Shown here piece after piece: positions 59,081 through 64,000 of a DNA stretch of 64,000 bases. The translations under genes and the position numbers were made by a program. Each line of letters opens with the position of its first letter. Within the stretch, counting starts at the first letter, position 1. The stretch is taken from contig CASFXV010000005.1 in NCBI GenBank assembly GCA_949298795.1, positions 1 to 64,000 of the forward strand, read 5' to 3'. The DNA is from an uncultured bacterium (GTDB lineage: Bacteria > Elusimicrobiota > Elusimicrobia > Elusimicrobiales > Elusimicrobiaceae). The notes under the pieces were generated by a model. That model was not told the origin of the DNA. It did not search any database and was given only the letters and a program-made list of their open reading frames with translations.

Positions 59081-60862
59081 ATGTTTACGTGTGATGAAGT
59101 GTATGATGTGGCAGTAATCGGCGGCGGGCACGCCGGGTGTGAAGCCGCCTTAATAGCCGCTAAAACCGGCGCAAAAACCCTGTTGCTTACGCAAAGTTTG
59201 GATACCATTGCCCAAATGTCCTGCAACCCGTCTATCGGCGGGATTGCCAAAGGGCAAATTGTGCGCGAAATTGACGCCTTGGGCGGCGCCATGGGCAAAG
59301 TGACGGACGCTTCCGCCCTGCACTACCATATGCTTAACACCGGCAAAGGCCCGGCCGTACACTCCCCGCGCGTACAGTGTGACAAAAAGACTTATCAATT
59401 TACTTTTAAACACTTGCTGGAACTGCAGCCGGGTTTAGACATTATGCAGGATGAAGCCGTCCAATTAACGACGGATGACAACAAAATTACCGGCGTGCTT
59501 ACCCTGCGTGATACGTTCTACCGGGCAAAAACCGTCATTTTAACCACGGGCACGTTTTTGGCGGGCACCATACACATTGGCACGGTCAATTATCCCGGCG
59601 GGCGTTATAACGATATGCCCAGCAACTTGTTGGCTAAAAATTTAAAAGAAATCGGCCTGCATACCCTGCGTTTTAAAACCGGTACGCCCATGCGCATTAA
59701 CGCGCGGCAGATGGACGTAAGCAAATTCCGCCTGCAGCCATCCGATAACCCGCTGCAGCCCATTTCCCACTTTACGGACGCGCGGGAACAATCCAAACGC
59801 AAATTCTTGCAGTGCTACATTACCCGCACCAATTTGGAAACGGATAAAATCCTGCGCGCCAACGCCCACCGCTCCGCCATGTACAGCGGCAGTATCCACG
59901 GCATGGGGCCGCGGTATTGCCCGTCGGTGGAAGACAAAATTAAAAAATTTCCGGAAATTACCAGCCACCCGCTTTTTTTAGAGCCGGAAGGTTTTAATAC
60001 GGAGGAATATTATATACAAGGCTTTTCCACCAGTATGCCGGAAGACGTACAGCGCGCCTTGTTAAAAACCGTGCCCGGGCTGGAAAATACGCCCATTACG
60101 CGCGCGGGCTACGCGGTGGAGTATGATTTTTCTGACCCGAAAGACCTCTACCCCACTTTGGAAAGCAAATTAATACCCGGCCTTTTCTGCGCCGGGCAAA
60201 TAAACGGCACCACCGGTTACGAAGAAGCCGGCGGGCAAGGCTTGGTGGCGGGGATAAACGCCTCCATGAAAGTACAGGGCAAAGAGCCGTTAATCCTTCG
60301 GCGCGATGAAGCGTATATAGGCGTACTGATTGACGATTTGGTAAACAAAGGCGTTAACGAGCCGTACCGCATGTTTACTTCCCGCGCGGAATACCGCATT
60401 TTGCTTCGCAACGATAATGCGGACCTGCGCCTTATGCCCTACGCTTTTAAATACGGCACCATAGAAGAAAAATACCGCCGCCCGTTTGAGCGTTACCAAG
60501 AAGAAGTGCAAAAACAGCTCCGGCACCCCGGCTGCCCGGTGGACGATACGGATTTGTATCCTTGGACGCCTGAAAAAGTGCTCACCCACGCAGACATACA
60601 CCAAAAATACGCCGGGTATTACGAGCGCAACAAAAAAGACGCCGAAAAACTGGCCCAGGCGGACAGCATTAAAATCCCCGCCGGGTTTGACCCGTCTTCC
60701 GTGCGGGGGCTGTTGTTTGAAAGCAGCCAAAAATTAAAATCCGTTAAACCGCTTACGCTGGGGCAGGCTTCCCGCATACCGGGGGTTACTCCGGCGGATA
60801 TACAGCTTTTGGCCGTACATATAGAGCGCTACCGGAGGTTGCACCGTGAACCCAATAATTAG
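59081..60862 (+). CDS. mnmG: tRNA uridine 5-carboxymethylaminomethyl modification enzyme MnmG
   Basis: FAD-dependent partner of MnmE. At 593 residues it has the dinucleotide motif VIGGGHAGCEAALIAAK (about 10-26). MSCNPSIGGIAKGQIVREID (about 46-65) follows, then the GidA signatures GTGKGPAVHSPRVQ-like (NTGKGPAVHSPRVQCDKK) and GQINGTTGYEEAGGQGLVAG (about 371-390). It is slightly shorter than E. coli MnmG (629). Its start abuts the mnmE stop and its end overlaps rsmG by 17 bp. Confidence 0.97.
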   Translation: MFTCDEVYDVAVIGGGHAGCEAALIAAKTGAKTLLLTQSLDTIAQMSCNPSIGGIAKGQIVREIDALGGAMGKVTDASALHYHMLNTGKGPAVHSPRVQCDKKTYQFTFKHLLELQPGLDIMQDEAVQLTTDDNKITGVLTLRDTFYRAKTVILTTGTFLAGTIHIGTVNYPGGRYNDMPSNLLAKNLKEIGLHTLRFKTGTPMRINARQMDVSKFRLQPSDNPLQPISHFTDAREQSKRKFLQCYITRTNLETDKILRANAHRSAMYSGSIHGMGPRYCPSVEDKIKKFPEITSHPLFLEPEGFNTEEYYIQGFSTSMPEDVQRALLKTVPGLENTPITRAGYAVEYDFSDPKDLYPTLESKLIPGLFCAGQINGTTGYEEAGGQGLVAGINASMKVQGKEPLILRRDEAYIGVLIDDLVNKGVNEPYRMFTSRAEYRILLRNDNADLRLMPYAFKYGTIEEKYRRPFERYQEEVQKQLRHPGCPVDDTDLYPWTPEKVLTHADIHQKYAGYYERNKKDAEKLAQADSIKIPAGFDPSSVRGLLFESSQKLKSVKPLTLGQASRIPGVTPADIQLLAVHIERYRRLHREPNN

Positions 60863-61487
60863 CGCGTGCGCGGAAAATTTGCACCTGCCGCTTTGCGCCC
60901 GGCAAATAGACTTGCTGGAGCGTTACGCCGGGCTGGTGTGGCAGAAGAAAGAAACGCTTAATTTAACCAGCGTGGCTGACATGCAGGAAATTTTCACCCG
61001 CCATATTTGCGACGGGCTCCAAGCCGCGGCCTATATATATTCCCGTACAGGCAATACCCCGGCCCAAGTGGCGGACGCAGGCAGCGGGGCCGGCTATATT
61101 GGCATTACCTGCGCCGTAGCTTTGCCGGATTGTACAGTCACTTTGGTGGAAAGTTTACAGCGCCGCTGCGCGTTTTTAAATTGGGCCGTTATGATGTTAG
61201 GGTTAAAAAACGTAAAAGTGGCAAATAAAAGGCTGGGGCAGGGGGGAAACTTCTCTTTTGATTTCTTGACCGAGCGCGCCATGGGTAAATTAACCGATAT
61301 GCTACCCCTCTGCGCGCCGGCGGTGGCGCCGGGCGGCTTATTTATTGCATACCAGGGGGAACAGCCCGATGAACTCCCCTCCGCTATGCTTGCAAAATGC
61401 GCGGTGCAGGCTTTGCCTTTAACCCCTTACAGTTTAGGGGACGGTAAGAAACGTTTTTTGGCTGTATTCAAAAAGGAAAATAAATGA
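60846..61487 (+). CDS. rsmG: 16S rRNA m7G527 methyltransferase
   Basis: SAM-dependent methyltransferase of 213 residues. The SAM-binding loop is VADAGSGAGYIGITCAVALP (about 76-95), followed by VTLVESLQRRCAFLN. LTERAMGKL corresponds to the substrate-side motif. mnmG-rsmG (gidA-gidB) adjacency is classical. It overlaps mnmG by 17 bp and the next gene by 4 bp (ATGA). Confidence 0.94.
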   Translation: MNPIISACAENLHLPLCARQIDLLERYAGLVWQKKETLNLTSVADMQEIFTRHICDGLQAAAYIYSRTGNTPAQVADAGSGAGYIGITCAVALPDCTVTLVESLQRRCAFLNWAVMMLGLKNVKVANKRLGQGGNFSFDFLTERAMGKLTDMLPLCAPAVAPGGLFIAYQGEQPDELPSAMLAKCAVQALPLTPYSLGDGKKRFLAVFKKENK

Positions 61488-62677
61488 CAAGGTTTATCCA
61501 ATTTCTGCTGCTTGTTGCGGCGTTTGTGCTGTTGGCCGGACCGATAATGAAACATTTCGGTTACGAGCCGTCCGCCGCTTTAAAACAACTGCAGCAGAAA
61601 GCGGAAAACTTTGCTAAAAATTTGGAAACGGGCTGGGCTGAGCAGCAAACAAAAAAAGAAGCGCAGCCACTGCCCCAGCATAAAGAAATAGACGAAAAAG
61701 AAATAAGCAATTTATTTGCGGACGCTTCCGCGCGTAACGCCGTTGAGGAAGAACCTGCCCCCGCCTCCAGCGAGCCGGTGGACTACAGCACCCGGGAAGA
61801 AAAAGAATTTAAAGAAATGATAGCCGGGCTGGAAGAGATTGGATCCATCGCTTCCGATTTGCCCACCACCAGCATTCCCGGTTTTTCCACGCAGGCGTAC
61901 AGGCCCAAAAACTCGCAGGAAAAATCCCGCTGGGTGCCGCCGCCACCGGGGTTTATGACGGCGGAAACATTCAACTATTTGATCTACCGGGAAACCCACC
62001 CGGTTACCCAAACCATTTCCACCGTGCTGGACACCATACACGGCAATTTAATGCTGGATTTATCCCCTTTTACGCTGGTGATTAAACCCAACCGCATTTT
62101 GGTGATGTTGTTTGGAAACAAAAACAGTTATATGAATTTTACCAAACGGCCGCCATGGTCGGGCGCGTCGTCAGACTTAAAGGCAGATACCATGTACGTG
62201 CAGGAAGGCAACAGCTTTTATCCGCTTTCCGTGCACGAGCTGACCCACTTGTATTTTGACGGTTATTTCTTGCCGGTTATTTCCCCGCTGTGGCTTTCGG
62301 AAGGGATGGCGGTGTATATGCAAATACACGCCAGCAAGCAAAAACCCTCGTGGGTGGCCCCGGCCATGAAACGCATTTTAAAGGGGGATATTATCCCGCT
62401 TGAAAAAATGACCGAGACGGAAGACCTCAGCAATCTTTCCACCAAAGAGGCGGAACTGTGGTACACGCAGGCATACAGTTTGGTGGATTATTTGCTTAAC
62501 CAGCGCACGCGCGACGAGTTTTACCAGCTGTGCAATGAGTTAAAACAAAAAACGCCCTTGCACCAAGCGTTGTATAAAGCGTACGGCATGCCTTTTACCA
62601 AAGTGTCCGTATTGGAAAACGTCTGGCTGCACGATATACGCAAAGCGGCGGGGACATTACCCCCAGCCAAAAAATAA
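61484..62677 (+). CDS. Membrane-anchored zinc metallopeptidase (peptidase MA-like)
   Basis: 397 residues. An N-terminal membrane segment (FIQFLLLVAAFVLLAGPIM, about 4-22) is followed by a charged linker (about 40-140) and a gluzincin-type domain. That domain has HELTH (zinc motif HExxH, in SVHELTHLYFDG at about residue 258) and the third ligand in PLWLSEGMAVYM (about residue 282). The fold resembles the peptidase MA family. The active site would face the periplasm. It is coupled to rsmG by an ATGA overlap and lies 15 bp before rsmH, so it is co-transcribed with division-cluster genes. Substrate unknown. Confidence 0.82.
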   Translation: MTRFIQFLLLVAAFVLLAGPIMKHFGYEPSAALKQLQQKAENFAKNLETGWAEQQTKKEAQPLPQHKEIDEKEISNLFADASARNAVEEEPAPASSEPVDYSTREEKEFKEMIAGLEEIGSIASDLPTTSIPGFSTQAYRPKNSQEKSRWVPPPPGFMTAETFNYLIYRETHPVTQTISTVLDTIHGNLMLDLSPFTLVIKPNRILVMLFGNKNSYMNFTKRPPWSGASSDLKADTMYVQEGNSFYPLSVHELTHLYFDGYFLPVISPLWLSEGMAVYMQIHASKQKPSWVAPAMKRILKGDIIPLEKMTETEDLSNLSTKEAELWYTQAYSLVDYLLNQRTRDEFYQLCNELKQKTPLHQALYKAYGMPFTKVSVLENVWLHDIRKAAGTLPPAKK

Positions 62678-62692
62678 CAGGAGCTTTATCCC

Positions 62693-63571
62693 ATGAACCA
62701 ATGGACCCATATTCCCATACTAGCCGCTGAAATTGCCGACCTGCTGTTGACGGACCCGGACGGCGTATATGCGGACGGCACCCTGGGGCTGGGCGGCCAT
62801 ACGGAGCTGTTTTTGGGGCGTTTATCTCCCAAAGCGCGTATTTTAGGTTTTGATAAAGACGCCCAAGCTTTGCAAATGGCCCAAGAACGCGTAAACGACC
62901 CGCGCTTAATTACATTTAATGAAAGTTACGTCTGCCTGCCGCAAGAGCTGGAAAAACTGCAAATACCGGGGGTAAAAGGCGCTTTGTTTGATTTGGGGTT
63001 AAGCTCTTATCAGTTGGATAATCCCGCCCGCGGGTTTAGTATAATAAATAACGGCCCTTTAGATATGCGGTTTGATTTGGCCTCCCCGTTAACGGCGCAG
63101 GTCATTGTAAACACTTGGGGGCTGGACGATTTAACGCGTATTCTGACCAATTACGGGGAAGAGCGCAAAGCGTCCCAAATCGCTTTGGCTATATTAAACG
63201 CGCGGAGAAGCGCGCCCATTCAAACTACCGAAGATTTAAAACAAATTGTAGAACGCGTTTACGGTTTTAGGGGCAAAACGCACCCCGCCACGCAAACTTT
63301 TCAAGCTTTGCGTATTGCGGTAAACGATGAGCTGGGCTCCGTGGAAGCCCTGCTGGCTTCTTTGCCCCAAATTATTGCCCGGGGCGGGCGGGCCGCGGTG
63401 CTTACGTTTCATTCGCTGGAAGACCGCTTGGTAAAGAACCGTTTTAAAGAGCTGGCGGCACAAGGGGAATGGAAATTGGTAAATAAAAAAGTGATTGTTC
63501 CTTCTTACCAAGAAATTTGCCAAAACCGCCGGGCGCGCAGCGCCAAATTGAGGGTGATTGAAAGAGTATGA
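62693..63571 (+). CDS. rsmH: 16S rRNA m4C1402 methyltransferase
   Basis: First gene of the division/cell-wall cluster. At 292 residues it has YADGTLGLGGHTELFLGRLS (SAM loop, about 26-45), FDLGLSSYQLDNPARGFSI (about 98-116), RFDLASPLTAQ and the C-terminal FHSLEDRLVKNRFKELA. RBS CAGGAG. Its stop overlaps the ftsL-like ATG by 4 bp. Confidence 0.97.
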   Translation: MNQWTHIPILAAEIADLLLTDPDGVYADGTLGLGGHTELFLGRLSPKARILGFDKDAQALQMAQERVNDPRLITFNESYVCLPQELEKLQIPGVKGALFDLGLSSYQLDNPARGFSIINNGPLDMRFDLASPLTAQVIVNTWGLDDLTRILTNYGEERKASQIALAILNARRSAPIQTTEDLKQIVERVYGFRGKTHPATQTFQALRIAVNDELGSVEALLASLPQIIARGGRAAVLTFHSLEDRLVKNRFKELAAQGEWKLVNKKVIVPSYQEICQNRRARSAKLRVIERV

Positions 63572-63822
63572 AAATATTTGCCGTTTTGTTTTTAATCAGT
63601 GTTTTTGCCATGGGTGTAGTGGTTATGCGTATGGAAATAAACCGCTCCGGCCGGGAAATAAGCAAGCTGCAAAACCAGGTAGAAGTGCAGGAGGCGCGCA
63701 ACCAGTACGTGCAGCTGGAAATCGCCCGTTTGGAAAGCCCGGCCCACGTTTCCGCCCTGGCGCAGGAAAAATTAGGCATGCAATTTACCAAACCGCATAA
63801 TGTGGTGGTATTGAAAGATTAA
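63568..63822 (+). CDS. ftsL: FtsL-like cell division protein
   Basis: 84 residues: a short N-terminal transmembrane helix (IFAVLFLISVFAMGVVVMRM, about 3-22) followed by a leucine-zipper-like coiled coil (about 25-60). It ends ALAQEKLGMQFTKPHNVVVL, resembling the FtsL/DivIC C-terminal motif. The sequence alone is weakly conserved, but its position between rsmH and the ftsI-type gene is where ftsL lies in most bacteria. Confidence 0.82.
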   Translation: MKIFAVLFLISVFAMGVVVMRMEINRSGREISKLQNQVEVQEARNQYVQLEIARLESPAHVSALAQEKLGMQFTKPHNVVVLKD

Positions 63823-63824
63823 CT

Positions 63825-64000
63825 ATGTTTAAACGTTCCAGCCCGTTTATTTATGACGTTAAAAACCGCATGAAAATATGCGGGCTTTTGTGTTTAATCG
63901 CTCCGGTGGCTATTGCTCTGCGTTTGTTTTATATGCAAACCTTTCAGCATGATAAATTTACCACCAAAGCGGAACGCGCCATTTATAACTATTTGGCGGA
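63825..64000 (+). CDS. Penicillin-binding protein (FtsI-type), partial
   Basis: The first 58 codons of a gene cut off by the window end. It starts 2 bp after the ftsL-like stop. A short basic cytoplasmic part (MFKRSSPFIYDVKNRMKICG) is followed by a membrane helix (LLCLIAPVAIALRLFYMQTF) and DKFTTKAERA, like the N terminus of division transpeptidases. Position after rsmH-ftsL supports ftsI; the catalytic part is outside the window. Confidence 0.75.
   Translation, partial: MFKRSSPFIYDVKNRMKICGLLCLIAPVAIALRLFYMQTFQHDKFTTKAERAIYNYLA

Noticed and set aside
1-64000. CRISPR arrays, insertion sequences, prophage or restriction-modification genes
   Set aside because: No regular repeat-spacer structure, transposase, integrase or methylase/endonuclease motifs were found on either strand.

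Overview
This 64 kb window is a chromosome segment of a Gram-negative-type bacterium, most likely an uncultured gut-type member of the Elusimicrobiota. That placement is an inference. It rests on a class-III-signal pilin, lipoproteins, an O-antigen-type sugar locus, many small secreted proteins with no recognisable family, and bacterial housekeeping gene order. There are no rRNA genes, CRISPR arrays, insertion sequences or phage genes. One tRNA gene, tRNA-Ala(CGC), is present.

Left part (1-25.7 kb, mainly minus strand). The classical cluster rpsB-tsf-pyrH-frr-uppS-cdsA-dxr-rseP-ispG-proS runs right to left. It is interrupted twice. A pilin gene on the plus strand lies between frr and uppS, and a plus-strand sugar locus of about 11.5 kb (9605-21069) lies between pyrH and frr. 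Two small genes (AlkD-like, GNAT) sit between uppS and cdsA.

Sugar locus (9605-21069, plus strand). It holds the CDP-glucose module rfbF-rfbG-rfbH, two SDR-type enzymes, a 3-dehydroquinate-synthase-like sugar-phosphate cyclase, an FGGY (sedoheptulokinase-like) kinase, a NeuB-like PEP aldolase, a ThDP-dependent acetolactate-synthase-like enzyme and a GtrA/GtrB pair. Genes overlap or nearly touch, so this looks like one operon making an unusual branched or carbocyclic surface sugar. The last gene, gtrB, carries a 35-bp tandem duplication over its start and an internal frame break.

Middle (25.8-38.8 kb, mostly plus). nadE has a degenerate glutaminase domain and is followed by a MATE exporter. 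Then come DUF177-rpmF-plsX-fabG-acpP-rnc (ribosome and fatty-acid supply) and an ankyrin-repeat membrane protein. asnS is on the minus strand, followed by tRNA-Ala and hisS-aspS. A 70-bp fossil of aspS lies in the gap at 33.8 kb.

Right part (38.8-64 kb). Two coiled-coil envelope proteins are followed by a TPR-SpoIID protein, lipA, a small lipoprotein, two paralogous secreted proteins, glyS/glyQ, a HAD phosphatase and recO. Next is the conserved rpmH-rnpA-yidD-yidC-khpB group, then mnmE-mnmG-rsmG, a membrane-anchored zinc metallopeptidase, and the start of the division/cell-wall cluster rsmH-ftsL-ftsI (cut by the window end).

A recurring regulatory theme is a -10 box (often TGCTAAAAT or close) ending only about 6-10 nt before the start codon without a Shine-Dalgarno sequence. 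This suggests leaderless or near-leaderless mRNAs for several genes (cdsA, the DUF177 gene, hisS, recO, mnmE and others).
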